A DNA stretch of 64,000 nt from Hirundichthys speculiger (GCA_018398805.1 JAGFBZ010002395.1:1364001-1428000); one strand, 5' to 3'; shown: positions 34,573 through 47,414, counted from the first letter of the stretch. The notes: generated by a model from the letters alone, not told the origin. Program-made: numbers and translations.

Positions 34573-37239
34573 CCTAAAACACACTCTATAGAAGAGGAGT
34601 GGAGTGTCTGATTTTACCTCCTAAAACCAGCTACAATGACCATGGTTGAAAGACCAGCTGGTATACTATATCTCTGTGGTATTCTGTGTAAATGGGATAT
34701 GTCCCTTCAGTATATGTACACTTGTTTATGTTGAAGTCAGAACAGAGTAATAAAGGTTTGTTCAGTAGGAATGCAAAAGGGTCTTCCTTCTGTCAGCCCA
34801 TAATGTCTACACTAACAGGTAAATTCAGTGTGTCATGGGTACAATTTAACATATTTATTTAACAAAATGTTCAGTGGAAAACAAAGGAAGAATATTCCTG
34901 GAAATAAAGCCTGCCGTTTGATTTATAAAGAGCAAATCTGGTAAACGGGTAATCTAGTTTTGTGATGCTCGGGGCAAAGTGAAGAGCTGTATGACTGCGA
35001 ATAAAAACCACCTCCAGACTACAAAGCTGTCATTAATCAGGCCCTTGGCTGACAGTCCAGTGCCTGCTACTGCATTCCCTTCAGACCCTGTCTTCGGATA
35101 TTTATGTTGATTGTCTATGCTCCTTCTTCCCCTGTCTCCTTCCATCCACCTCCTCTCTGTCATTAATTAAAAGCATATAGCACATTTCAACTCACAGCTC
35201 TTTAAAACTCTGCAGAGTAATTTTCCCCACTGGGCTGTTTTTGTCTCATCTCTTCGTCCAGGAAACTGTCTTTCTCTGTCAGTGATGCGAGCCCACACGC
35301 CAAAACCTACTCCACTTCTTCCAGTTTGACTCTGAACAACAAGACTACTACCTCAGGATATAAAATAGGTCTATTTAGTGATGGTTAAGGGACTAATTTT
35401 CCCTTGCTGTGCATGGTCCTTGTTTAATGTGCATTCAACATGCGTCATCAGTGGGTTTGCAGCTTCTAAGCTTATGAGAAGTTTGACTTCCTGTGATGAG
35501 ATGAGCAGTATCTCACTGTGACAATGTGCAGTGTTAGACAAGGGAAGTCAGTGTCATTTTCTGAATATCACTGTCAGACGTTAGGTAGCTACTGCTGAAG
35601 TGCTGTGTCCAGATTACTCCATCATATAGCTGTTTTGTTATAGGTGTACAATACAAAGCAGACACAGCACACACCAGTGAACCCAACATTAAAACCTGCC
35701 GGAGTGATTCTTGGCTTCAATATCTTAAATCATGCCTCTGCAAACAAACCACTTTACTCACCTCACCGGAAATGCAGGTTGCTTTCATAAGACAACTGAA
35801 AGCTCCCTGTCAGAGGAGTGCTCCATTAGTGCAACCATACACCCACAAATCTTTTTTTCTTAGACGTACGCGATGTATCATGTGGACGCTGCCGTTGTCT
35901 GTGTGTGCAGCAGCCTCTGAAATCTGTTGCAAAAATTGTCAGTGATGGTAATTTTTTTTTTTTTTTTTTTTTTTAAATACTACTGTTGGATTGGAGCAGA
36001 GAATCTTGATTACATGGCAGAAAGATGCCAACTCCTCTTCCTTTTTAGTTGCTTTCAAGGCACCATGTTGACTGCAAATTCAAAGTGAGCCTAAAATGTC
36101 AGTCTCATGGGGATTTCAACAAGTAGAATATGCTATTTGATCAATTTCGTGGCTTGTCATTTTCCAAAACCTAATGAAGCCCCAGTTGTAATTTCATGAC
36201 CAAGTGAATTCTTTCCATTCTCTTTATTCTAATCATTTTTTATGATAAGCTGCACATAGAATCGGTATTGAAACAGTTATGCGTTCTTCCTGCCTATGTG
36301 GTTGCAGCATCGTTGTGGGCGGGGATGTGTGGCCTCAGGGGTGAGCTATAATATCATCAAACAAAACACGAAGTATACTCAAATCTGGCCTCTTTCCAGA
36401 AGTTTGGAGGACACAGTGTAAAAAAGATATATATTCATGCTGTGTTGAAACCATTTACAGTAGATTTCAAGGAAATGTTTAAGATTTATTAAGTGCCGAG
36501 GCCATTTAAACCACACGGTCATTTATCAGGCATGGAAATATACTGCGGCACCGGCATCCCGACTGTGGAGTAAATAAAACAACAAAATTCACTCAGTATG
36601 CTGCTCGGGTCACCTCACTGGGCAGACATCACGATGTTTTTCTGAACTTTTCTTTACCTACTCATCTGACTCAGCTCACTCTCTCTGAAAGCATATTGCA
36701 GGGTTTTGAGTTTTAGTAGGAATTTTCTCCTTGAGATACTCTGGAAATAGAGACCAGTAACCCCAGGGACGTCCTCAGAATGCTGCTGTCATTATTTAAA
36801 GTGAACGTGGAGGCTCTTTGTGTAGATTTTGTGTGGTTTTGAGCTTTGTGTCATCACATCAGAATCAGGGAATTGTGGAAATATGAAGACAAGATAAAAT
36901 GAAAGACTTGATTAAAGATCTCATTTCTATGCAAAATAGTTTCTGTAACAGTGTGAAAATTGAACAACTGGCAACTCAATAACGATATGGAATATAATGT
37001 ATTTGGCTGATTTCACTTTGTTCAGAATCTTATTCATATTCTCTAGCATAAAAGTTTGGGAACCACTGGTCACATGTTTTTAGTTACTGTTGATAGTTGA
37101 TAATTCAAAAGGTTATCATGACATTCTTAAAAAAATGTCTTAAGTCAAAAATGACATATTCAGTTAATAGTTTAATCTATGCTATTGTTTTCAGTGCTTA
37201 CATGATTTCAAAATAACAGAAACTTTGAAGTATGAGTGA
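34573..37239. other. Non-coding; poly-T at 35952-35974
   Basis: No strong gene. A run of 23 T lies at 35952-35974. A minus-strand exon-like segment at 35762-35806 is discussed among the findings. Confidence 0.55.
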
Positions 37240-37860
37240 TGAGGAAAATGTTAGAAGATATTCTATACCTGAAGGTCGTAAACAGACCTAAAGATGTGTC
37301 TACTGTGAATTTTGAGTTGTATTTATGATCATTAATCAGTGACCTACACAGAGTAATTTTGCTATTTGATTATTTTTGCTGATGTAACTTCCAGCTGGGG
37401 TTAATTAAATCCACTCTACCGGTGAATTGTAGGAAATGTAGGCTGCCCTGTTCCAGTGGCTGTAGCAGAACCCAGAGCAGGAGCAGCCCTCCTAGATGCT
37501 GCTCTCTAACAACAGTTACAGAGCAGCCCTCCTAGATGCTGCTCTCTAACAACAGTTACAGAGCAGCTCTCCTAGATGCTGCTCTCTAACAACAGTTACA
37601 GAGGTGCTCTTTTCTTGACTCTCTATGGACAAAAAGTTCACTTTCTGCAACCTTTTTCACAAAAACCACAAGGCTTGTTTAGATGTTCATTTGATTCTGA
37701 TGATAAAGTTGGTGTTGAATTAAGATGTTCTTCTGATGATGCCTGCTTTGTGAACCTGAATTATTCTCATTTTTCATTTATGTTATACGTCTGTGTGTAC
37801 TCATTTTTTGGACTTCTCTTTGAGGCTTTTCATCAGGTTTTTCTTCAAAGAGCTTTTGCT
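37240..37860. repeat. Old tandem duplication, unit A
   Basis: Shares an ordered series of motifs with 37940-38470, about 0.7 kb downstream: AGACCTAAAG, TTTTGAGTTGTATTTATGATCATTAATCAGTGACCTACACAGA, CCAGCTGG, CTACCGGTGA, TATGGACAAA, GGCTTGTTTA and a TTGAATTAA/TTCTGATGAT stretch. The copies are well diverged, with many substitutions and small gaps. No coding frame is conserved between them. Confidence 0.65.
37481..37600. repeat. 40-bp minisatellite, 3 copies
   Basis: Three head-to-tail copies of a 40-bp unit starting GAGCAGCCCTCCTAGATGCT. The first two are identical and the third differs by one base (CCCT to CTCT at its start). It sits inside unit A of the older duplication and is absent from unit B, so it arose later. 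Confidence 0.97.
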
Positions 37861-37939
37861 TCCTGAAAGTTCATTGACTGTCTTGCCTGCCCTTTCGTTT
37901 TGAGGTTGATGATCACATTTTCAAAGTTGTTTAGGGAAG

Positions 37940-38470
37940 GGAAGCTTCAGTTTTATCAGATGTGTTAGACCTAAAAGTAATCAATAGACTTGAAGAGGTG
38001 CCTACGTCAAGAGATGCTTTATTTTGGATTTTGAGCTTTGTTTAGGATCATTATCTGGTGACCTAGACAGATTAATTTTGGACTTTTGATCATTTTTTTC
38101 AAAGAACTGTGATGCTTGTCGCCAGCTGGCTTTTTTAGTTGAATCCATTTGTCTCGCTACCGGTGATAATGTATGACATGTTCTCTTTTCCACTAGCTGC
38201 AATGCAAGCCCAAAGCAAGAGGAGTCATTTCTTGTGCTATAAACATTTAGAGGTTTTCTTCTGATGAATCTTCAGGTTTTTGGGTTTTTTTTTCCCCCAA
38301 ACATATCTTGGCTCATTATGGACAAAGCAGCATGTCACAAAACTTCTTTCCCAAATTGTAAGAGGTTTGTTTGCAAGCTTTACTGAATTCTGACACTGAA
38401 TTTTGAGCTAAATTAACATTTTCTGATAATAACCCCTGTGGATATCGCTGCTCTTTGTTAAGGCCAAAAA
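37940..38470. repeat. Old tandem duplication, unit B
   Basis: Diverged partner of 37240-37860. It shows the series AGACCTAAAAG, TTTTGAGCTTTGTTTAGGATCATTATCTGGTGACCTAGACAGA, CCAGCTGG, CTACCGGTGA, TATGGACAAAG and GGTTTGTTTGCA, in the same order and orientation. It lacks the 40-bp triplicate. Confidence 0.65.
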
Positions 38471-39561
38471 CTGGAAACTTTCAAATTCTAAAACTGATGG
38501 TTTTTTTTTTGTTTTTTTTTCCTCTAAATTTTGAATAACTAAGAGCACAAATGTTTTAGCACTCTCAAACATTCACATTCTGATCTTTTTTTCTCTCTCA
38601 AACTAGGCTGGTTCTGACCTTTTTTCCTTTTCTTTTTTTTTTTCTTTTCACACAACAAATGTTGAACAGGGGCAGCCAGACCTTTGCTTAATAAAAAAAA
38701 AAAAAAAAAAAAAGTGTTGCAGTAAGTCTTGGATTCTTTGATGCTAAATGCAGAAAACTGTACACATTTATTTTAAAGATGAAAACTCTTACTGTGTTAT
38801 CCAGAGTGACAGCATTTGAATTTATGTCGACATCTTCCAGTCTTCACTTGTTTGTATGCTTGTGGGTAAGCGAGGGCTGGATATGGTTTTTAATGATCGA
38901 ACACAAGCTTTTCATTGACTTCAAATAGGCAAAAGATGTCTGTAGCTGTTTCAGCGGCGTGCCCAGGCTTATTTAAATTCTACCCAGGCTCTACTTTATT
39001 TAAGGGCAGATTGCTGTAATAAAAAAATATATATATTCATGAGAAAATCTGTGTTTAGACATCGCCAAGATCCTTTGGTGTGTGACATTCAGTGAAATAA
39101 GTTTTACAGCGTTAATAATAGATTTGCAATGCGCAGTCAGAATAACATTTCAGGATCCAGGCTGTGCTTAATGTATTTAGATAAGACAGTCGCCTTGTTA
39201 GCTGTAAATTAATTCATGCTCAGCCACATTAAAGTTTAAAGTGATTTGCCACGCAGTGGCTTTGAGTATTAAATACCTTCTGTAGACTTGAAAGTTGCAG
39301 TAAGTTTGCCTCCTTGTTGACAACAAAGGTTGTCTGACAGGTGTTACAATGGATTACAAAATCGAGTTTCACAGAGGAAAAATACATGTTCTGAGATAGT
39401 TGTTCTCTGATCCACTCCTACAACAATCTACGGGGTCTGTCATCCTTCATTTTCAACAGAATGGGGAGAAAAATGCCTGTTCTGACTTATTTTCCACATA
39501 TGACCCTGCCATGTTTCATAAATGACCACTTGGTATGGTTTGATACTGACAGAGTAAACCA
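38471..39561. other. Non-coding; possible conserved block
   Basis: Contains poly-T near 38500 and 38630 and a run of 21 A at 38693-38713. The stretch 39100-39265 has the look of a conserved non-coding element, but this cannot be shown from one genome. Confidence 0.5.
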
Positions 39562-39682
39562 TGCAAACCAGGGTGGACCCCTGCCTTTCGCCCAAAGATA
39601 GCTGGGATAGGCTCCAGCTGATCCCTGTTACCCTACATAGGATTAAGCGGGCATAGATGATGGATGGATGGATGGATGGATG
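39562..39682 (+). mobile_element. LINE/SINE 3' tail with (GATG)n
   Basis: GGGTGGACCCCTGCCTTTCG, then CCCAAAGATAGCTGGGATAGGCTCCAGC, then GGATTAAGCGGGCATAGATGATGGATGGATGG. This is the standard 3' end of a very abundant teleost retroelement, here on the + strand and truncated to about 120 bp, ending in (GATG)n. Confidence 0.85.
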
Positions 39683-40590
39683 GAAGTGCTCATGGCCTGT
39701 TTCTGTATTGGTCAGGGAAACATCTCTGTCAACCCAATCTCAAGCCATCTTGAAGAAATGGTGCCTGTTTCAAGTTTTTATTGAAGTAATAAAGTTTCAT
39801 CTACATGCAACTGCTCAAGACAACTGTGGGTACAAAATACTCTGAATAATTTGACAATTATGCCCCATATAAAAATGAATGGATTCATCGGAGGTTTTTT
39901 TTTTGAATGATTAAAAGATTAAAATACTAGAATTGTTATCAGTGGTTCCTTGGCGGTCTCCCAAACATCTGTGCAAGCAGTTTCTTGTGGCTGTTGCCAT
40001 TTTCCAGGAAGCACTGGCATGTGTGAGCTTCACAGGTCAGCAGCAAGCTTGGGGTGGCAGATACAGACACTGAATGATCTAATACCAGGTCACATATGTG
40101 ACAGACCACAGTTCTGGATCAGTGGAAGAAGAAAGAATAAAGAAGTGTTGGGTATTTTATTTTTGAGAAAATAAAGGAAACTGAATTTTTTTACAGCAAT
40201 CCTGAATACGAACCATTAAGCTTTTACAGATGAATATTGTAGAATATTACAGTGTATATAGCAGGTCAGTCCACAATATTTCATTGTGAATATCTCTTTC
40301 CAGTCATTTGCAAGCCAATCATTTGCAAGGCAGACCTGGAACTTTTCAGATAGATAATGTACATTTTCCCTCTCTGCATTGGATTTTTTTTTTTTTTTTT
40401 TTTTTGGTAGATTTTGCACCTATGATACAGAGTTTTGAATTCATGCATATATTCATGCATACTGCCAATCATCCCAAATACTGAGGAAAACCAAAGATTT
40501 TATCTAAACCATATCACCAGGCCTGGATTTGAACTTCGGTTGACACACTGAGTGAGGAATGAAATATTGTGTGTATGTATTTATTTATAT
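39683..40590. other. Non-coding; poly-T at 40384-40405
   Basis: No gene seen; 22 T at 40384-40405. Confidence 0.6.
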
Positions 40591-40604
40591 GTGTGTGTGT
40601 GTGT

Positions 40605-40652
<48 letters not shown>

Positions 40653-40668
40653 ATGTTTTGTATATATA

Positions 40669-40714
<46 letters not shown>
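40591..40714. repeat. Compound (TG)n-(TA)n-(TG)n microsatellite
   Basis: (TG)n at 40591-40649 with one GG interruption, a TTTTATGTTTTG spacer, (TA)n at about 40660-40702 and a short (TG)n. Long open frames in both directions across it are artefacts. Confidence 0.95.
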
Positions 40715-43700
40715 AATGTCACTTACTGTGGGAAGTTTGTGACACAGCCATTGCAAAGCTTAATTATGTCATAATGTTGGGTTTTTAAACATGCACATTC
40801 TCTCAGTGCAGTATTCTTGCACAGCTATGGAAGGGATTAAAAATGCAATAAAGCAGGGGCTTGTTTATCCTCGCTTAAAAGCATTCTGAGTAGACGAGCA
40901 TTTAGGAAGCCCCCACTGTTGCTCTCTAAAGACTTACATCATTTAAAAAAACTTACATAAATTTAGGCTTTGCAGGAAAGCTGCTAGTATTTTTAAGATT
41001 TTCAAGCAACTGTTGAGCTCCAGATGTGCTTGTTGACAGTGGATACCAAGCTACAGAGATCATCTGAGATGCATAATTATTTTGACTCTCACGCTCAGGT
41101 CAGGGAGCTGAAGGCCTCTTCTAAGATCTCTTGATCTCTTACTGCGTTGCCGTAACTGACTAATTAGGCATTTTAAAGGACCAGCTAGCCCCATTTTACC
41201 ACCAACTCTGCTTTAACCAAGTCATGCTCCTTTGTAACATCTGTATTGCATTTTATTTTTTACATTAGGAAACTTGCTTGTAAACAAAAATTAATTCAAC
41301 TCACTCACCACATTTGTAGTGCAGCTTAGATTGCTTTTGTTTGAACTGTGTGTCAAATTTATGTTCCAGAATATTGGATGTCTCAGATGTTTAGTGCCAA
41401 GGTGTTCACATTTCCTTAAAATTGAGAAAAAAATGTATCATAGTATGCTGCAGCATTGCAGTATTCAGATGTATGCCTGCAAACATTTATTAGCACAGCA
41501 GTGCGTCATTTGTAAAATTGAATATAAACTTTTTTTTTTTTTTTTACCTTAGTATCCCTCCCTAAGGAGTGTGCAGAGCTCTCTGAGTTGACTGAAAGCA
41601 GTGAAGCATTTCTTATTTGACTACAAGTGCATTTTGTCTCTGGAGAAATAACTTGGGGAAGAAAGGAGTTTGCTCTTTCTCCCTCATTTAGGATTAAACA
41701 GCTCAGAGCACTGACCAAAGCAGAAATCGATAAAGAGATTCGGGGGGGTGGGGGGAGGTGCCTTTTTTTTATTAGCAAGGTGAATTTGTAGAAATGTAAC
41801 TTATCAACGTGTTTGCTGATTTAATTACTGGAACCACAGACCTTTAATGAACCAGGTGGTAAAGGAGAAAGTAGGAGGTATGGACATTTATGAAAAAGAG
41901 GAGTATTCTTGCTACAACTATGCAAATGTGTGTTGTGATGCATAAGATTGATAGGTTGGATAAGATCTGCTTACTCACTAATTAGCATCACTGGTCATGG
42001 TATGGTCAGATGGTAATTGTTTACACTAGAAAACAAGTCAACCAAAAAAACGTCCATCTGTTCACCCTTAGCCAGATTTTACATCTGCAATACCAAGTTG
42101 AAAGTAAAAATGAGAAGTTATCTCTTGAAAGTGATTTATTCATGCAGGTATTTGGGAGTAGCACCTGTAGAGGTCACAGACCAAACACGACATCCAGAGG
42201 CGTATGCTTAAATTTAAAGAGAAAGGACTGTAACCCTCCAAGAAAAGGTTTATTTGTCAATCAACATGAATTCACAATGTTTTAACCCATTTTTTGTTGA
42301 TCATTGGAATTCATATAGACTCCATTTACGTCTTAATAAACAAAAATAAAGTCAGTATCTTACTCCAGAGCACCTTTATGTTTCTATGTGTTGAGGATCC
42401 TGCTGAACCAAAGTTTTATGCCAAGGGTCATGCTAAACTCCTCCTGTCTGGGTTATCAGTCTCTGACAGCCTCGGCGCTCTCTGATCGCCACTGCCGTCA
42501 CAGTAGCATGCATCACACACTTGTCAAAGCGCCTCTCCTCCTCCCACCCCTTTCCGCTTAGAGTCAACACTGCAGTCTCACCACACATGTACTTGCGTGC
42601 TCACAGACACCCTCAAAAGACTTGCAGACACAAGAGCACACGCGCACACACAGTGCACCAATTTACAGACACGTTCCCATTATGGTGACAAATCCTGCCT
42701 GAGCTGGTTCCCATCTGTGAGTCATGGTGTGGTGCGGTGAGTTGTACGAGTCAAAACTCCCCCATCAGCTGCCCTCCGCAGATGGATCTGGGAAGTGTCC
42801 AAGGGCCTTGTCTGGTGGCCGTGATCTCCGGACGGTTTAGATTCGGTCGTCATTTAAACAGGAAAACACAGAGAACAGAGATGTATTTATCAAGCTTTGA
42901 TGTGTAAGAGACCACCACTGCAACAAGGAGATCAGGTTTATCATCATGACTGGGTTTAATCCATTAAACCATGAGTTCACCCTTACGCAGCCGGGCCCAC
43001 TGGGTCTCTGAGCTGATCCCATTTTCTCTTTATACATATTCTATCTTTCACATTGGTTCCTCTTTGGCTTTGTGGATTAACTCCGGTGACACCAATCTGA
43101 AATCTGCTTTTAAACTCCGGTGGCTTCTTCACTGGTTACTCCCACGGGGGATAAAATATCCCTTTGGTTACATAATTAGATTGCTCTCTCCGACCTAAAT
43201 ATAAGTGATGACAAAGAAGTGATAAATAGCTTGGTGGGTACACATGTTGTTTTGTGCCAGCCTGGTCAAGATGCCTTCGGTGACATGAAACAGAACTGAC
43301 AAACCATGTTAATTAAAGTGTCTGTTATAATATGAAGAGAACTGTAATAAAGAATGGATGCTGGGTGCTCAAAGCCACCACAACACAATGATGACTTAGT
43401 GACTTTGGGTCTGTGCTGTAAATAATGCTTTGTTGTGTTTATTTTGACAATAAAGTGAAAATGGGGTTGGATCATTCTGACAGTTAAAATATATTTTCCC
43501 CTTCAGCTGTTTGTTGCATTCAGCAGTAAGTTTTTGAAGAACAGCTATTAAAAAAGCTTATTACCAGGCTCTTTTCCACTTCATAATGAAATCAAAGTGG
43601 AACAATTGACCTTGGTGGAACTAAAACTCTTTTACTCTTCTCTCTCTCTCATCGTCATGGTGCAACAAGACATTAGAAAGCTGTTTCACTGTTCAATCAC

Positions 43701-45441
43701 TTACTGCTGCCAGAACCATTAACAATTCGATTCAAGTCTTTCCTTCAATGTCCTCATCTCTAGATCCTTGTGGTCCAAGGCGACACAACAAGGGCATCTA
43801 GTCAAGGTTCAATCATCTGAAATAAAGAGAAAAACACTAATTACATGTGGAGACGCAGTGTGAAAGGTCATATAGAGACATTTGCATTCATTCATGTGAA
43901 TATACCAGTCATTTCCCAAACCTCAAAGTTTATGTTTCTTTTTTCTTCTTCTCTTAAATGGGGCTGTGAATGATCCCTCACAATAAAGACTGAAAGAACA
44001 TTGCATCGGTTCTTACTCATCCTTCATCTCATTGAAATGTGTATTTTTACTTTTAAGTGAAATTAATAATCACACTTTTTTCCATACACACATTGACAAA
44101 AATGTTTTCCTTGCTTCAGATTTTGAAAAATATGCAGACATAAATTCCTATCTTTGGATTACAGTAAATTCTGATGCTTCAATGGACTGGATTAAGCTAT
44201 ACATACATGATTTAAATTGCCATTCACTAATGCTAACCTAGAATTTACATAAAAATAAAGACGTGATGAAAGAACCATTACTAAAGATGTCAACAGTAGA
44301 GCTAAACTGAGAGATAATCCTTCAGGAAGGTTAGAACAGTCTTCTATAAATACAACCTTGAAAACAAATAAAAATTTGAATAATATGGGGCAAAGCACGT
44401 GTACAGTATAGCGATACCTCATGCATTAACAAGACATTCCTTATAAAGCTCCATAAAAATGTTAAAATGCCTCCTTTATTTGAATTTGTAGGCATAGAAA
44501 AGATAAAGATTAGTGTTATCCATCACTGAGCCACATGAAATGTTATCCACTTGGATTCCTTATTAAAGTTTTACCATTTACAGTACTGCTTTCTCATAAG
44601 GGACGTCTGGAATATTTTGGAATCACAGCTTATTTTTTTTTATATCCTTCTTATACTTTAAATATGATTCTGTTTTTCCTTTAAATTTCATCTTGCATTA
44701 AAGGTTGTGAATTGTTGTTAACTGTTATAGGTATGTTTCGATGATGCCTTACTTTGGCGCCTCAAAGCTAAATCCAGAAAGGTCAACACGACACAGTCAA
44801 CCAGAGAACCATTCTTTCTGGTAGGAATTCCCAGGAATCTCTCAATAGTCATTTTCACACTGTTGAGCCAGTTGTGGCGAGCCTTAAACATGCTAATGGC
44901 CCCTGGCCTCAATTCACATGCAGAAAAATCATTCTCACTTCTGGGCTGTTACCCTGCTGTTCTACACCCCTGACCTGCACATAACGATGCCATGGTGGAA
45001 ATGTCAGACTTCCATTTCTTGAATCAGGTGGGATATCTGTTGTGTGCGGGTCACGAATGATGAAAAAAAATCTTTTGGGTGAGCAAACTGAACAGAGTCA
45101 CTTGCTGAAATGATCCGTTTATTTCACAGTTCAGCAGAGCTCAGTTGTGACCAAAGCAGCGAGCAGAGTCCGCATGAGACTGAATGTGACTTCCTGTTCA
45201 ATCGCATTCAAACAAAAACGAACACCTTTTTGAACCCTGCTGTTTTAACGGAGTTTCTCAGTCAGCACAAAATTAAATAATTAGGCTCGACTGCACTGCG
45301 AGGAAATGAAGAGTGTTGTTGCTGGAGCTGTGTTAGGATCAGTCCTCCAGTCAGCGAACTGCAACATAAAATATCCTACAATAATAGTCAACAGTGAATG
45401 TAAGTCCCAAGTGATAATGAGAAGCTTAAAACTGGTTTGAA
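40715..45441. other. Non-coding, nothing recognised
   Basis: About 4.7 kb without a credible exon. There is a T-run at about 41530 and a G-rich patch (CGGGGGGGTGGGGGGAGG) at about 41741, which could form a quadruplex. The 42470-42700 stretch is richer in C but carries no open exon with splice sites. Confidence 0.55.
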
Positions 45442-45481
45442 AGATGAATGCTAGTTTAAAAAATCAAACTAGCATTCATCT
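45442..45481. repeat. Perfect 16-bp inverted repeat
   Basis: Arms AGATGAATGCTAGTTT (45442-45457) and AAACTAGCATTCATCT (45466-45481) around an 8-nt spacer. It is able to form a stable hairpin or cruciform. It is not a rho-independent terminator, as this is a eukaryotic context. Confidence 0.95.
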
Positions 45482-47414
45482 CCAGTATTCAGTGAGGAAA
45501 CTTCTAAATTGTAAAGATTAATAATAACGGGAATCTGATGTGTTTGTCAAAGTGACCGCACTGCTAGAAGGTGAGAATCATGAACCAAATCTGGAAATGC
45601 TCGGTCTCGTTTCAGCTGAAGAAAGTCTGTTCAAGAAGGAACAGAAGGTTCACACAATACAGCGGAGGAAGAAACTGTTCTCTAGCCATATAAGAGAGGG
45701 CTATACAGGCACAAGTAGCATGAAGAGTGAAAGAGTAACACAGAGGTTATGCAATAAGTAACTGAATTCTTTGTGTCCGTCACAAATATCAACAACAGCT
45801 ATAAGAAAAGCTATACCATAAACATAGTTAATAAGACAAGCTTAAAATACACTGGAGAGATGCTGAATTGAGCTGAAACTCTCTCAGTGCTTACTCCAGC
45901 CCTTACTCAGCCCAGCTTGGCTGCTCAGGTCCTGGGATGGTTTTGACTGATTCTGTTAAGCTCTGGACGTGACAGTGGGAAAGCAAACTGGCCAGGCTCA
46001 GCCTCAGTTTGCTCAGCTTTGGCCCGATATGAAGAAAACACCTATTGGTGTGGGAAAGGTCTAAGGAATTTCTCTTGAATATGGTGAAATCCAAACTGAT
46101 CACTGTGTTTTGTGTACATTCAAATGAAACTTTAGGTTTATTTATCTGACCCAGGAACTTCTGTCCAGCGCTTGCACAGAAGCACATACACTAAATCAAA
46201 CAAAATCTTTGAACTGCTTCTCAGATGGAAAAACCTCCTAACTTCCTTCTCCTGTTGTATTATTAATGTTCTTCTGTTGCAGTAATCTCATGCATATTCC
46301 ATAAAACTAGACGGGAAACTGATCAAATGAGCCACATTGTTGCAGCAGAGGTTACACCCATAAAGAAATATATTTTTTTATGTTGATTACCGCAGAGCCC
46401 AGTTTGTACATCAAGCAGACTTACTTGAAGTTACTACATGAAGCTCTTGGTACACCCTTAACCTTCAATTTGCCATATCCAATAAAAAAATGTAAAAAAA
46501 AAAAAAATCCCTTTTATTTTAATTAGAAAGAGACGCTCCTGTTCTTAGCAGAGCTTTTGTAGTCAAAGATGTGAATGCATGCCATATGTAAATATGTAGG
46601 AGATGGCAGATGGTACCAACCTAGAATCATTCAGAATGAATGAATCAAACAGTCCTCTTTTAAGATAAAATAATCAAATATATCACATGTCAAAAAAAGA
46701 ACTGACAAACATATTCAGGTGATTATTAAGTTGAAAAATACCCTTTTTATAAGGACAAACATGCATTATTTTTGTTAATTCTCCCTGTGTCGGATGCTGA
46801 CTTTTTATTTGTTCGTGTTGCCTGTGCCCTGGCAAGAAGTCCAGCTTTTAAAGTGAATTTCAGTTTTTATTTGAGAAAGAACTTCAATTTTTCAGCAAAG
46901 TAAAATGCCCTCCTCTCTCCCCTCACCTCACGAGCTGCAGTCAGGGAGCCCTTGTGTATGTGGTTGTGCACAGAGATACTGTCAGTTGTAAGAGGACTTA
47001 ACAGTAAGTTTATGGAAAAAAGAGCAAATTGAAAAAAAAGCAAATCTTTCACATAGTCATCATAAACAGGCTTTCACCAGCTTATCTTTACACTGATGCT
47101 TTGAGAGAAGAAATTACATTCTTTCATATGCAGCCTCTTTTCCAATTCAGTCATCCAGTTCAGATAAGGAGGCTCTCCAGCTGGCTTCTCATTCGTGAAT
47201 ATGACCTGTCTAATCAAACTACAAGTCTGGATCCAGTCCTTCAGTATTTCCTGAAAGCCCTTGGATGGAATGAAAACTACAATAATGATATTAATAATGT
47301 GACGAGGATTGTTCGCTCAGATTTGACTGATTCTGGAGGCACATCATCAGCACTGCTCATCCTCACAGCAGAGTGGGGGGTGTTTTAAACTCTAATCCAT
47401 ATAATTTACAAGAA
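45482..47414. other. Non-coding; weak minus-strand exon-like segment
   Basis: No firm gene. Contains A-runs near 46496 and the exon-like segment at 46927-46978 (minus), described under findings. The open frame at 47029-47388 (+) lacks an ATG near its start and matches nothing I know. Confidence 0.5.

Noticed and set aside
37481..37600. CRISPR array
   Set aside because: The 40-bp copies are directly adjacent with no spacers, in a eukaryotic context; a minisatellite.
45442..45481. Rho-independent terminator
   Set aside because: AT-rich stem, no T-tract after it, and not a bacterial genome.
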